Source: CAVUXJ01 sp963814975 (lineage in GTDB: Bacteria; Acidobacteriota; Vicinamibacteria; Vicinamibacterales; CAVVIG01). From it: 64,000 nt of DNA. Shown here piece after piece: positions 8,601 to 17,982 of the stretch (the stretch's first letter is position 1; every line of letters begins with the position of its first letter). The position numbers were made by a program, and so were the translations under genes. The notes beneath the pieces are model-generated. The model had not been told where the DNA came from. It searched no databases and worked only from the letters and a program-made list of their open reading frames with translations. Where the stretch lies: assembly GCA_963814975.1 (NCBI GenBank), contig CAWFFB010000007.1, positions 137,018-201,017 of the forward strand, given 5' to 3'.

Positions 8601-9977
8601 CTACAACCTAGCCCCCTCGCGGGGCGAAGTCAACTCATCCGTCCGGCGTCCCCACACACTGTAAGGGCCCGCCCGCTCGACGCGGACGCCCACGTACCCG
8701 GCCAATCCACTCGGCCGGACCCGGGAGGTTCACGACCACGTTCTGGCTCGTGCGACCCGAGAGCTCCGTCTCCCGGCGGCGGCTGCGCGCCGTCGACGAG
8801 CACCTCGACCTCCCTGCCGACGAGCGCCTCGTTCAGCTCGAGCTGAATCGAGCGCTGCAGCGCCTGCAGCGCCACGATCCGCCTCGTCTTCTCCCCCTCG
8901 TGCACATCGTCGGCCAACCGCCGATCGGCCAGCGTGTTCGGCCGCGGCGAGTACTTGAACGAGAACATGCTGTGAAACCGTACGGCCGCTGTCAACGACA
9001 GCGTCTCCTCGAAGTCGGCGTCGGTCTCGCCGGGAAACCCGACGATCATATCGGTCGAGAGCGCGACCTCCGGCACGATCGCGCGAATCCGGCCGACCAA
9101 ATCGAGGTAGCTCTCCCGCGTGTAGCGCCGGCGCATCGCCGTCCAGCACGCGGGTCGATCCGGACTGCACGGGCAGGTGCAGGTGCCGGCAAATCTTCGG
9201 GAGCCGGGCCATCGCGTCCAGGAACCGTTCCGAGACATGGCGCGGATGCGGGCTCGCGAAGCGGATGCGCTCGAGCCCGGGCACCTCGTGCACGGCCTCG
9301 AGAAGACCCGTGAAGTCGCAGCCCGGATCGTCCGGCGCCTGGTAGTGATTGACGATCTGTCCCAGGAGCTGTACTTCGCGGCGCCCGCTCGCCGACGGCC
9401 TCGCGGACCTCCGCCAGAATGTCGGCTTTCGGGCGCATGCGCTCGTGTCCGCGCGTGTACGGCACGACGCAGAAGCTGCAGAACTCGTTGCAGCCCTCGA
9501 TGATCGTCACGTAGGCCTTGACGGGGTCGCTGCGGCGCGTGACGCCCAGCGGAAACGTCACGTCCTCGTAGGGATCGAGGTCGATCAGGGGCCGGGAAAG
9601 CATCCGCCGTCGCTCTCCGCGGCCTGCTCGACGAGCATCGGAAGCCGCCGGATCGCCTGCGTGCCGACGATCACGTCCGCGACGCCGCGCGATCGCCTGA
9701 GAATGGCCGCGCCTTCCTGCTGCGCCACACACCCGGCCACCGCCACGATCGGGCCATGACCGTCCGCGCCCTTGATCTGCGCCAGCTCCCCGAGGCGCGT
9801 GTACAGCTTCTCCTCGGCGCGCTCGCGCACGCTGCAGGTGTTGATGACCACCACGTCGGCGTCCACGGCATCGTCGGTCCGCTCGAAGCCGGCCTGCTCG
9901 AGGAGGCCGGCCATGCGCTCGGAGTCGTGCACGTTCATCTGGCAGCCGAACGTTTCGATCAGGTATTTGCGAGCCAT
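8601..9977 (-). CDS. miaB: tRNA-2-methylthio-N6-isopentenyladenosine synthase MiaB (about four frameshifts)
   Basis: MiaB methylthiolates i6A37 in tRNAs that read UNN codons. The N-terminal UPF0004 domain is clear (MARKYLIETFGCQMNVHDSE, NTCSVRERAEEKLY, AGCVAQQEG) with its three cluster-ligating cysteines. The radical SAM motif CNEFCSFCVVPYTRG follows in a second frame. LERIRFASPHPRH and HLHLPVQSGST are in a third, and the part from RYTRESYLDLVGRIR to IVGFPGETDADFEETL in another. The C-terminal TRAM region (GRTSQNVVVNLPG) resumes after a further shift. Breaks lie near 9595, 9385, 9150 and 8775. The end at 8601 is inferred from the frame giving AGYVGVRVERAGPYSVWG. The order and completeness of all blocks argue for an intact gene with sequence errors. 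Confidence 0.85.
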
Positions 9978-10048
9978 ATGTTGGTACACGACTGGTGGCG
10001 TCCTTCGCTGGCTGAGGGCCGAAGCCTGGCGCCGCAGCTTGAAGCCTA

Positions 10049-10115
10049 CTGCCGTTTCGCTTTCGCCCTTTCGCTTTCGCCGTTTCGCTTTCGCCTTTCG
10101 CCTTTCGCTTTCGAT
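10049..10115. repeat. Heptanucleotide repeat array (TTTCGCT-type)
   Basis: The gap between recN and miaB contains consecutive 7-mers TTTCGCT, TTCGCCC, TTTCGCT, TTCGCCG, TTTCGCT and TTCGCCT. The array ends at the recN stop. The word differs from that at 291-505 but the period is the same. Confidence 0.8.
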
Positions 10116-11819
10116 TCACCTGCCGCTGGCAGGCCGGGCCAGGGCCCGCCTGCCCGCGAGCAACTCGCGGGCCGACGCCCGAATGCCGTCGCTCACCGCG
10201 GACCCTCCTAGCATACGGGCGATCTCCTCGATCCGCGCCTCTTCGTCAAGCCGCGCCACGGTCGTTCGCGTGCGGCCGGCGTCGACGCGCTTTTCAATCT
10301 GGAAGTGCGTGTCCGCGGCGGCGGCAATCTGCGGCAGATGCGTGATGCACAATACCTGAAAGGCCGAGCCGAGCGCTCGCAGTTTGGCGCCGACGACATC
10401 CGCCACGCGGCCGCCGATGCCGGCGTCGACCTCGTCGAAGATCAGTCCTGGAGCGTCGGCGCCCGCGGGGCGGTCGGCGGCCTCGGTGAAACCGTGCCGC
10501 GAGGTGGCCGTCAGCGTCTTGATGGCGAGCATGATCCGGGAGAGCTCGCCGCCCGACACGATCTTCGCGCAGCGGCCGCAGATCCTCGCCAGGGTTCGGG
10601 GACACGAAGAATTCGACGCGATCGATCCCCTCGGCGGTCCACTGCTCCGCCGCCAGCGGTTCGGTGGCGAAGCGGACCTCGAAGCGCGTGCGTTCCATCG
10701 CCAGCTCGGCCAGCAGGGCTTCGAGCTGCCGGGCGAAGTCAACCGCGACCTGACGGCGCGCCCGGCCGAGCGCCTCTGCCGCGGCGAGATAATGGTCGCG
10801 CGCGCGTGCCTGTTCCCGCTCGAGCTCGACGAGGCGTTCGTCGTCGTGATCGAGCTCGGTCAGCTCCTGGCGCAGAGCGTCGCGCCTTGAAATGACATCC
10901 TTGAGTGTCGGGCCGTATTTCCGCTTGAACCGCTCGAGCAGCGCCAGCCTGTCTTCGACCTGCTGGAGACTCGCCGGCGCGGCTTCGATGCCGTCAGCGT
11001 ACCGCCGCAGAAAGAGCGCGAGATCCTCTAGCTGCGACTTTGATGCCGTCGCGCGCCTCGAGAAACGTCTCGAACGTCGGATCCAGCGTGGCGAGCTCCG
11101 CCACCCGTCGCCAGACGCCCCCGAGGTCGGCCAGCGCGGCGCCGTCGCCCTCATACAGCAGCGCGTAGCTTTCCGCGCAAAGCCGTCTCGACGCGCTCGG
11201 CGCTGGCGAGCACCTGCCTCGTCCCCGCCAGCTCCACGTCTTCTCCCGGCTCCCCTGGTTTGAGGGCCGCCCGTTCGAGCTCGCCGAGCTGAAAGACCGC
11301 GAGCTCATGCCGCGAGGCACGATCCGCCGCCGTGCGCCGGAGGTGCCCGAGCGCTTCGGCCGCCGATCGAAGTGAGGCGAACGCCTCGCGCAGCGGGTCG
11401 ATCAGCGGGCCAAGCCCGCCGAACGCGTCGAGAACCGTCAAATGCGTGGAAGGATCGAGAAGGATCTGGTGCTCGTGCTGTCCATGCAGCTCGATCAGCC
11501 GTCCAGACAGATCTTTGAGGGCGCCGGCCGTGGCGAGCGCGCCGTTGACGAAGGCGCGGCTGCGTCCCTGGGCGGTGATTTCGCGGCGAATCAGCAGCTC
11601 TTCCCCGCCGCTGTCGAAAATCGCTTCGACCGACGCTGCGTCCTCCCCCGTTCTCACGAGGTCGCCCGAGGCTCTTCCGCCGAGCAGCAGGCCGATGGCT
11701 TCGACGAGGATCGACTTGCCGGCGCCGGTCTCACCCGTCAGGACGTTCAGCCCGGCATCGAAGTCAACCTCCACCGCGTCGATGACGGCCAGATGCCTGA
11801 TGCGAAGGAACCGAAGCAT
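10116..11819 (-). CDS. recN: DNA repair protein RecN (three frameshifts in this sequence)
   Basis: RecN is an SMC-like ATPase that acts early in double-strand break repair. The N-terminal ATPase half is clear (MLRFLRIRHLAVIDAVEVDF, Walker A TGETGAGKS, ELHGQHEHQILLDPSTHL). A central coiled coil follows, then the C-terminal half with signature SGGELSRIMLAIK, Walker B GLIFDEVDAGIGG and VLCITHLPQIAA. These lie in different frames, joined near 11175, 11030 and 10585. The total length of about 567 residues fits the family. The gene is divergent from tolQ across a 147-bp region and is followed on the same strand by miaB after a repeat-filled gap. Confidence 0.9.
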
Positions 11820-11885
11820 TATGGCCTAGCGCCTGCGTTGGACAGCGCCGAGCGAAAAGGGAAGAACTCCAATCGTAGCATAGGT

Positions 11886-11914
11886 TTGACAGCACTTTCG
11901 CAACATGATACAGT
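11886..11914 (+). promoter_or_regulatory. Sigma70-type promoter of the tol-pal operon
   Basis: A perfect TTGACA -35 hexamer at 11886-11891 is followed after exactly 17 bp by TACAGT at 11909-11914, four of six bases of TATAAT. Transcription would begin near 11921, giving a leader of about 46 nt before the TTG start of tolQ at 11967. It lies in the divergent recN/tolQ gap. Confidence 0.7.
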
Positions 11915-11966
11915 TCCGCGCATCGCGCTGTCCCAGCGGCGCCGAACTGATGTCTCGGAGGGTCGT

Positions 11967-12736
11967 TTGCGCACGCTTGGCAGCCCGTACCTTGCCCTGC
12001 TTCTTCAGGGACAAGGCGGCGCCGTGGCTGAGGGGTCGGGAACGACCATCCTCAAGCTCGTCGCCGATTCCAGTCCCCTTTCAAAGTCCGTTCTCCTGAT
12101 CCTGGGCCTGCTCTCGATCATTTCCTGGAGCATCATTCTCTACAAGCAGTGGACGTTCTGGCGATCCGCCCGCCAGTCGGCAAGCTTCCTCGACGTCTTC
12201 CGCCGCAGCAACAAGTTCTCCGAGGTACAGGCCGTCTGCCGCTCGCTCGGCGACAGCCCCTCGTCGGGTTGTTCCAGGCCGGCTATGCGGAGCTGACGGC
12301 CCAGCTTCGCCAGGCAACACCGAATGGTGAGCCGGCGGCCAATCCGCCGGGCGCCGCCGCGCGTCCTACTTTAAGGAGCCTCACGGCTGTCGATCGCGCG
12401 CTGATGCGCGCCTCGACGGTCGAAGTGAACAAGCTGGAAAAGCGTATCCCGTTTCTCGCGACCACGGCGAGCATCGCCCCGTTCATCGGATTGTTCGGCA
12501 CCGTCTGGGGAATCATGATGGCGTTCCAGGGCATCGGAGAGACAGGGTCCACCAGCCTCGGCGTGGTGGCTCCTGGGATTGCGGACGCCCTGGTCGCCAC
12601 TGCGGCGGGCCTGTTCGCCGCGATTCCAGCCGTGTACTTCTACAACTCGCTGACCAATCGCGTGAAGCTGTTTGCATCGGAGATGGACGACTTCGCGATG
12701 GAGTTTCTGAACATCGCGGAAAGAAACTTTACCTGA
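11967..12736 (+). CDS. tolQ: TolQ/ExbB-type proton channel (one frameshift)
   Basis: TolQ with TolR forms the inner-membrane proton channel that energises TolA. The first membrane helix is visible as SVLLILGLLSIISWSIILYK, followed by the cytoplasmic FSEVQAVCRSLGDSP. The frame then breaks at CCCC 12257-12260, where a fifth C restores PLVGLFQAGYAEL. The second part contains the family core IPFLATTASIAPFIGLFGTVW and the third helix region ADALVATAAGLFAAIPAVYFY. The start is set at TTG 11967 because GGAGGG at 11957-11962 is well placed; GTG 12024 is an alternative with no clear ribosome site. It is first in tolQ-tolR-tolA-tolB-pal-cpoB. Confidence 0.9.
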
Positions 12737-12944
12737 TTCGAACGAGTCCGCCTAACCTGGCACGCCGTGTGGGATCATGGAAGCCGTACGTGACGGGTCT
12801 ACCTGTGAAGAATCGCTCCTGAACAGCCCTAGTCTGAACGGCGAATATTTCACAGCCTCCGGAGCGGACACCACGTAGGATCAAGAAGGCGGGATTCCCG
12901 GGCATGTCGTGTCTGCTGGGAGCCTGGCCGAAGCGAGCATCGAT

Positions 12945-13406
12945 ATGCCCAAGGTACAACCGGCAGCTGAGACAGGGACAGGACGCCTCGGCCGCCGGCG
13001 CCGTGTCTCGACGACGCTCGCGGAAATCAACGTCGTGCCGCTGGTCGACGTGATGCTGGTGCTGCTCATCATCTTCATGGTGACCGCGCCGATGATTCAG
13101 CGCGGCATCGACGTCAACCTGCCCGTGGCGCGGCGGACGAGCCAGATCGAGGGCCAGCGCGTATTCGTCACGGTGCCGGCCGGCTATCGCGAGAACGGCA
13201 TCGTCTATCTCGGCGACGATCCGGTGCGCGTCGATGTGCTTCAGGAGCGCGTGCGCCAGCGGTTGGAGACGCAGCCGGACAAGAAGGTCTACCTGCGCGG
13301 CGACGGTGCCCTCCGTTATCAGGATGTCATGGACGTGTTCGATCGCCTGAAAGACGCCGGCGTCGAGCAGATTGGCCTGAATACGGAAGCGCCTCGCGTC
13401 CGCTGA
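12945..13406 (+). CDS. tolR: TolR/ExbD-type protein
   Basis: TolR pairs with TolQ in the proton channel and carries the conserved membrane aspartate. A basic N-terminal tail leads to EINVVPLVDVMLVLLIIFMV, where the Asp of LVDVML is the proton-path residue. A periplasmic domain of about 100 residues follows, with repeated VFVTVPAGY and VYLRGDGALRYQDVMDVFD segments typical of the family. The start is ATG 12945 (MPKVQP); an upstream GTG at 12909 is possible. A 208-bp gap without a recognisable gene separates it from tolQ, unusually wide for this operon. Confidence 0.92.
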   Translation: MPKVQPAAETGTGRLGRRRRVSTTLAEINVVPLVDVMLVLLIIFMVTAPMIQRGIDVNLPVARRTSQIEGQRVFVTVPAGYRENGIVYLGDDPVRVDVLQERVRQRLETQPDKKVYLRGDGALRYQDVMDVFDRLKDAGVEQIGLNTEAPRVR

Positions 13407-13472
13407 GCCATCACGGTCCGGCTCGAGGACTGGAACAGCTCTCGACCGGACGCGATTCAGGAAGTTGGATGT

Positions 13473-14264
13473 ATGGATGTCACCGACGTCATTCGCGATC
13501 GGATGCAGGAGCCCCCGGGGCTCCAGGCGACGGCGGTCGTGTCGGCGATCGTTCATGCAGTGGCCCTGGCCGCAATCGTGCTCCTGTCCGGGGGATTGTT
13601 CGGCGAGCGGGCTCGGCAGCCACGATCGGTCATGACCATCTCGCTCGGTGGCGGTAACGACGGCCCCGAGAACGGCGGGATGACCTCGATTGGCGGGCGC
13701 CCGGTGCAGGCGGTTATTCCGCCCGAGGAAGTAAAGCGGCCCGAACCTGTCAGACCCCCTGCCGCCCGGACGCCGGAGATGACGTTGCCCAAGCCCGCGC
13801 CAGCGGCGACGAGGAAGGCCGCCGCCGCAGTGGTGAAGCAAGCGCCCGACGAAGCGCGCGGCCGGACGCCGACACGGGGCGAGGAAACGAGCGCGGGCAG
13901 CGCGATTGCCGAAACCGGCGCACGCGGCCAGGGTTTCGGTCTGTCAACGGGCGGCGGTGTCGGGTCGGGATCACGGCTCGACGTCGCCGATTTTTGTTGT
14001 CCCGACTACCTGATGCTGATGGTTGAAAAGATCCGCTCGAACTGGAATGCGCGCGCGGGCAGCGCCGGCGAGGTCATGGTGGTGTTCACGATCGATCGCG
14101 ACGGCCGGATCGGCGGAGTCGCCCAGGAAACCTCCAGCGGCAATGCGGTGCTCGACCTCAACGCGATGCGGGCGCTGGTCGCGACGCGTCAACTCCTTCC
14201 TCTTCCGTCCGCGTTCCCGAACCCTTCGTTGACCGTTCACCTTAATTTTCAGTACACCAGATGA
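13473..14264 (+). CDS. TolA/TonB-like energy transducer
   Basis: The 263-residue protein has one N-terminal membrane helix (VVSAIVHAVALAAIVLL), a Pro/Ala/Lys-rich periplasmic stalk (about residues 60-150) and a C-terminal TonB-type domain of about 90 residues starting at YLMLMVEKIRSNWN. Its place between tolR and tolB makes it the TolA of this system, passing motion from TolQR to TolB/Pal. Two adjacent cysteines (DFCCPDY) lie just before the C-terminal domain and could form a disulfide or pair with a partner. The stop overlaps the tolB start (ATGA), indicating coupled translation. Confidence 0.88.
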   Translation: MDVTDVIRDRMQEPPGLQATAVVSAIVHAVALAAIVLLSGGLFGERARQPRSVMTISLGGGNDGPENGGMTSIGGRPVQAVIPPEEVKRPEPVRPPAARTPEMTLPKPAPAATRKAAAAVVKQAPDEARGRTPTRGEETSAGSAIAETGARGQGFGLSTGGGVGSGSRLDVADFCCPDYLMLMVEKIRSNWNARAGSAGEVMVVFTIDRDGRIGGVAQETSSGNAVLDLNAMRALVATRQLLPLPSAFPNPSLTVHLNFQYTR

Positions 14265-15629
14265 AGCGCATACTTTTTCCGTCGGTTGCCGCCGCCTTCC
14301 TCATCGTGGCCCTCGGGGCCCAGACGCCGACGCAGCAACCGGAGCCGTCCGCACAGCAGCCGAGCGAAGTGCGGACGACGATCAGCGGCGGCGACGCCGG
14401 CGCGCCGCCCCGGTTCGCCGTGCCCGACTTCATCGCGTTGTCCAACGACGCGGAAACGATCGACGCGGCGAGGACGATCGCGCGCGTGTTGTTCGACGAT
14501 CTGACGTTCGAACGCGAGTTCGCCCTCATTCCACGTGATACGTACGCGACGATTCCACCGGCCACCTCGACCTTCGACGTGCCGTTCGACCGCTGGCGCG
14601 AGCTGAACGCCGACGGCGTAATCATCGGCGCCGTCGAAAAGACGAGCCGCCGGCGTGCGCGTGGAGGTACGGCTCTTCAACGTGCGAAGCCGTCAGCAGG
14701 TGTTCGCGAAGGAGTACAGCGGCTCGGTCGCGAACAAGCGACTGTACGCGCACACGGTCTCGGACGACATCCACCAGCAGCAGCGCGCCCTGCGGGGCGT
14801 CGCACGGACGAGGCTGACGTTCAATTCGGATCGGTCCGGGGAGCGGCTCGGCGGCACGGTCGAAAACCGGACGGTCAAGGAGGTGTACATCGCCGACTAC
14901 GATGGCGAAAGCCAGCGGCAGGTCACGGCCAACCGATCGTTGAACATCAACTCGGTGTGGTCGAACGACGGCCGATCCATCGCCTACACCTCCTATCGCC
15001 GCGGTCCGCCGAATATCTTCATCGCGAACATCTATGAAGGCACCAGCCTGGAGTTGACGAAGGGGAACGAACAAAGCTGGACCCCCGCCTGGTCACCCGA
15101 CGGCACCCGCATCGCCTTCAGCTCGACGCGAGACGGCAATCCGGAGATTTACGTCGCCAACCGGGACGGCTCGAACGTCCGGCGGCTGACGAACCATCAG
15201 GCGAACGACATCACCCCCACCTGGTCGCCCTCCGGAACGCAGATCGCGTTCACCTCGAACCGCCGGGGTGAACCCCAGATCTGGGTGATGTCGTCGACCG
15301 ACGGCCTCGGCCTGACGCAACTGACCTCGGAATCGTATGCGGATCGACCGACGTGGTCGCCAGGGCCGGCCAACGAGATCGCCTATGCGGCACGCACGGG
15401 TCCGGGCCAGGACATGCGGGTCATCGACGTGGCGACACGGCAGGTCCGGCAGTTGACGTTCAGCGAAGGCACCAACGAGAGCCCGGCGTTCGCGCCCAAC
15501 GGCCGTCATCTCGCCTTCAGCTCGACGCGGTTGGGCAAGACCCAGATTTTCACGATCGCGCGCGACGGCAAGGATCTGCGACAGATCACGCGGGTCGGGA
15601 ACAACTATCAGCCGGATTGGTCTAAATAG
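14261..15629 (+). CDS. tolB: Tol-Pal system protein TolB (one frameshift)
   Basis: TolB is the periplasmic beta-propeller that links TolA to Pal. A signal peptide (MKRILFPSVAAAFLIVALGA) precedes the N-terminal domain (FAVPDFIALSNDAET, IDAARTIARVLFDDL). Near 14647 one extra C in CGAGCCGCC shifts the frame; removing it joins EKTS to AGVRVEVRLFNVRSR. The C-terminal domain holds repeated WD40-like PD40 motifs (WTPAWSPDGTRIAFSSTRDG, ITPTWSPSGTQIAFTSNRRG, PTWSPG) and ends NYQPDWSK. Joined, the protein has about 455 residues, normal for the family. It overlaps tolA by 4 bp. Confidence 0.92.
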
Positions 15630-15649
15630 GAAGTCACGGTTCACAGATG

Positions 15650-15780
15650 ACAGTTTGAGTTGACTGTGCAGAGGCTTCACAAGCCCGTTGACAGTTCAGA
15701 GGGGAGTCGGCGGCCGCTCCCGCCGGGCCTCCGGTTATCGACTGTCGACTGTGAACTGTTGGCTGTTAACTGGGGATCTC
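15650..15780. repeat. Heptanucleotide-type repeats before pal (GACTGTC/AACTGTT words)
   Basis: The tolB-pal gap contains GACTGTC, GACTGTG, AACTGTT, GGCTGTT and AACTGGG in 7-bp register at about 15737-15773. Related words in the opposite sense (TTGACTG, TTGACAG) lie at about 15658-15695, so the gap can fold on itself. Here the repeat lies inside an operon. Confidence 0.7.
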
Positions 15781-15799
15781 ACGCTCCCTGGAGCACACG

Positions 15800-16367
15800 A
15801 TGATGCGACGAATCGGTTGGTTGGTGATGGTTCTTCTCCTGTCGGCGTCCTGCCACAAAAATCCGGCGCCAGTCGCGCGCCCGACTTCCCCCGCCGCCGG
15901 CGGTCGCCTCCACGAAGCCGACGACAACGCCCCCTCCACCTCAGCCGGTCGCCGAGCCGACGGTGGTTCCGCCCGAGCCGGTCCGGGACGATGCGATCAA
16001 GTCGGCATCGCTGGACGACTTGAACAAGAGCTCGCCGCTCAAGCCGGTCTTCTTCGAGTACGACAGCAGCGAGCTGACGGCGGACGCCGTGACCGCGCTC
16101 AATGAGAATGCGGGGGTGCTGAAGCGATTTTCAACCTGGGCCGTGACCGTCGAAGGACATTGCGACGAGCGAGGCACCGCCGAGTACAATCTGGCATTGG
16201 GCGAGCGCCGCGCGGTGGCGGCGCGCACGTATCTCGTGTCGCTCGGGATTGCGGCGGACCGGCTGCGCACGGTCAGTTACGGCAAGGAATTTCCGTTCGA
16301 TCCGGGCAGCAGCGAGGGTTCCTTCTCGAAGAACCGCCGCGCGCACTTCGTCATCACGGGAAGATGA
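15800..16367 (+). CDS. pal: Peptidoglycan-associated lipoprotein Pal (one frameshift)
   Basis: Pal anchors the outer membrane to peptidoglycan. The N-terminus MMRRIGWLVMVLLLSASC is a lipoprotein signal whose Cys would be lipidated; the -3 position is Ser, a weak but acceptable lipobox. The frame breaks at the C run 15888-15892; removing one C links the lipoprotein signal to a Pro/Thr-rich linker (STKPTTTPPPPQPVAEP). The OmpA-like domain follows with VFFEYDSSELT, VEGHCDERGTAEYNLALGER and the closing FSKNRRAHFVITGR, containing the peptidoglycan-binding NxxLGxxR-type segment. The stop overlaps the cpoB start. Confidence 0.92.
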
Positions 16368-17245
16368 TCATGAAACAGCGAGTTCGGGCGATCATGCTGC
16401 TCATGCTCGGCATCGGCCTCGGCGCCCCGGCGCAGGCCGCCGACAAGGAAACGCTTCAGATGATGGCCGACATCCGCATGCTGCAGGAGCAGACACAGCA
16501 GCTCCAGAACCTGATCGGCGCGCTGGGCGAGGCGTTGAAGACCGTCAGCGGCCGTCTCGACCAGCAGACCGAAATCAACCGCAGGGCATTCGCCGACCAG
16601 AAGACGACCATCGACACGCTCGCGGCCGACTTGCGCGTCGTCCGTGAACGCGTGGACGACAGCAATGTGCGGATCGGTTCGGTGAGCCAGGAGGTCGAGG
16701 CGCTGCGGCAGTCGATCGAGCTCTTGAACGTTCCGGCCCCGGCGGCGGCCGCGGCCGTTGAACCCGCACCTTCCTCGACGGCGGCCCCGGGTAGTCCACC
16801 GGCGCCCCCGCCAGCACCCGCGCCTGTTGCGCCCCGGTCCGCGGCGGTTGGCATGTCACCGACGCGGTTGTTCGACGAAGCCAAGGCGATGTACTGGGCC
16901 GGCCAGAACGATCTGGCGGTGATGGGCTTCGAGTCGTACATCAAGACCTTCCCGAAATCGGAGCAGGCCGACGATGCCCAGCTGCTGATCGGCAGCGCCT
17001 ATCTGCAGGCCGGCGCCAATGACAAGGCCGTGGAAGCCTACGACGTCGCGATTCGCACGTATCCGACGAGCAACGTGCTGCCAGAGGCTTACTACAGGAA
17101 GGGTGTCGCGCTCCAGAACCTGAAGCAGCTGGATCAGGCCCGGGAGGCCTTCGAGACCGTCACGACGAAATACCCCGACAGCTTCGAGGCCACGCTCGCC
17201 AAGCAAGGGATCCAGAAGCTGGACGAGGCGACGAAGAAGCCCTGA
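16364..17245 (+). CDS. cpoB: Tol-Pal coordinator CpoB (YbgF)
   Basis: The 293-residue periplasmic protein has a signal peptide (MKQRVRAIMLLMLGIGLGAPAQA), a coiled-coil segment (about residues 25-120, rich in LQ and QT heptads), an Ala/Pro linker and a C-terminal TPR domain (LFDEAKAMYWAGQNDLAVMG, then DDAQLLIGSAYLQAGANDKA). CpoB coordinates peptidoglycan synthesis with Tol-driven outer-membrane constriction. The start at 16364 overlaps the pal stop (ATGATC); the ATG at 16370 is equally possible. It is the last gene of the tol-pal operon. Confidence 0.9.
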   Translation: MIMKQRVRAIMLLMLGIGLGAPAQAADKETLQMMADIRMLQEQTQQLQNLIGALGEALKTVSGRLDQQTEINRRAFADQKTTIDTLAADLRVVRERVDDSNVRIGSVSQEVEALRQSIELLNVPAPAAAAAVEPAPSSTAAPGSPPAPPPAPAPVAPRSAAVGMSPTRLFDEAKAMYWAGQNDLAVMGFESYIKTFPKSEQADDAQLLIGSAYLQAGANDKAVEAYDVAIRTYPTSNVLPEAYYRKGVALQNLKQLDQAREAFETVTTKYPDSFEATLAKQGIQKLDEATKKP

Positions 17246-17258
17246 GTTCGATCACGAA

Positions 17259-17344
17259 ATGAGGAATTGGGAATCGGGAATGGCCCTTGGGCTTTCCACT
17301 CTGAATCCTGATTCTCAATTTCCAGTTTCCAATTCCTAATTCCG
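17259..17344. repeat. Heptanucleotide-type inverted array (AATTGGG / AATTTCC words)
   Basis: The cpoB-ssb gap has AATTGGG, AATCGGG and AATGGCC at about 17264-17285, and AATTTCC, AGTTTCC, AATTCCT and AATTCCG at about 17317-17344. AGGAATTGG on the left pairs with CCAATTCCT on the right. Unlike its surroundings the segment is AT-rich. Confidence 0.75.
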
Positions 17345-17358
17345 AAAGTGTGGCGGTT

Positions 17359-17886
17359 ATGGGTAGCGTGAACAAGGTGATTCTCGTCGGCAATCTGGGC
17401 CGCGACGCCGAGCTGCGATTTACGCCGGGCGGGGCTGCGATCGCGAAATTCAGCATCGCCACCACGGAAGTCTGGAACGACAAGTCGGGCCAGAGGCAGG
17501 AACGGACCGAATGGCATAACGTCGATCTGTGGGGGAAGCAGGCTGAGTCGCTGAAGGAGTATCTGACGAAAGGGAAGCAGGTCTTCGTCGAGGGCCGCCT
17601 GCAGAGCCGGAAGGCGCCACGGTGCCGGAACTGCGACGCGTTTCTACCCGAGCGCGATTGGCGTCCTGGCGATCGCGATCAGAAGCTCCGGTGCCAGAAA
17701 TGCGACCACGAAACGGTTCCGTACATCCAGGCGATGATCGACGTGCGGGCCGATCGCATCACGCTGCTCGGCGGCGGCGGCGGGCGCGGCGCGACCATGG
17801 ACCGGGGGGGCGACGGCGCAAGCCACATGGCTCCAGCAGCGATGGAATCGTCCGAGCCGCTGACCGACGACGATATTCCGTTCTAG
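17359..17886 (+). CDS. ssb: Single-stranded DNA-binding protein with a four-cysteine insertion
   Basis: SSB coats single-stranded DNA during replication and repair. The OB-fold N-terminus is typical (MGSVNKVILVGNLGRDAELR, TEWHNVDLWGKQAESLKEYL, GKQVFVEGRLQSR), and the acidic C-terminal tip DDDIPF that recruits partners is present. Between the strands where most SSBs have a short loop, this protein carries CRNC, a 19-residue spacer and CQKC (Cys89, 92, 112, 115 from the ATG at 17359), which looks like a zinc ribbon. The fold resumes with VPYIQAMIDVRADRITLLG. GTG 17350 is an alternative start. It follows the tol-pal operon after an AT-rich repeat. Confidence 0.92.
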   Translation: MGSVNKVILVGNLGRDAELRFTPGGAAIAKFSIATTEVWNDKSGQRQERTEWHNVDLWGKQAESLKEYLTKGKQVFVEGRLQSRKAPRCRNCDAFLPERDWRPGDRDQKLRCQKCDHETVPYIQAMIDVRADRITLLGGGGGRGATMDRGGDGASHMAPAAMESSEPLTDDDIPF

Positions 17887-17982
17887 CAACGACCTTCGCT
17901 CCTTCGTCAACCAACGGGCCCGCAGCGCCACGCGCTTCGGGTCCTTTCTTTGTCAACCTCCCGCGCTCAGCGCCGACGACCG

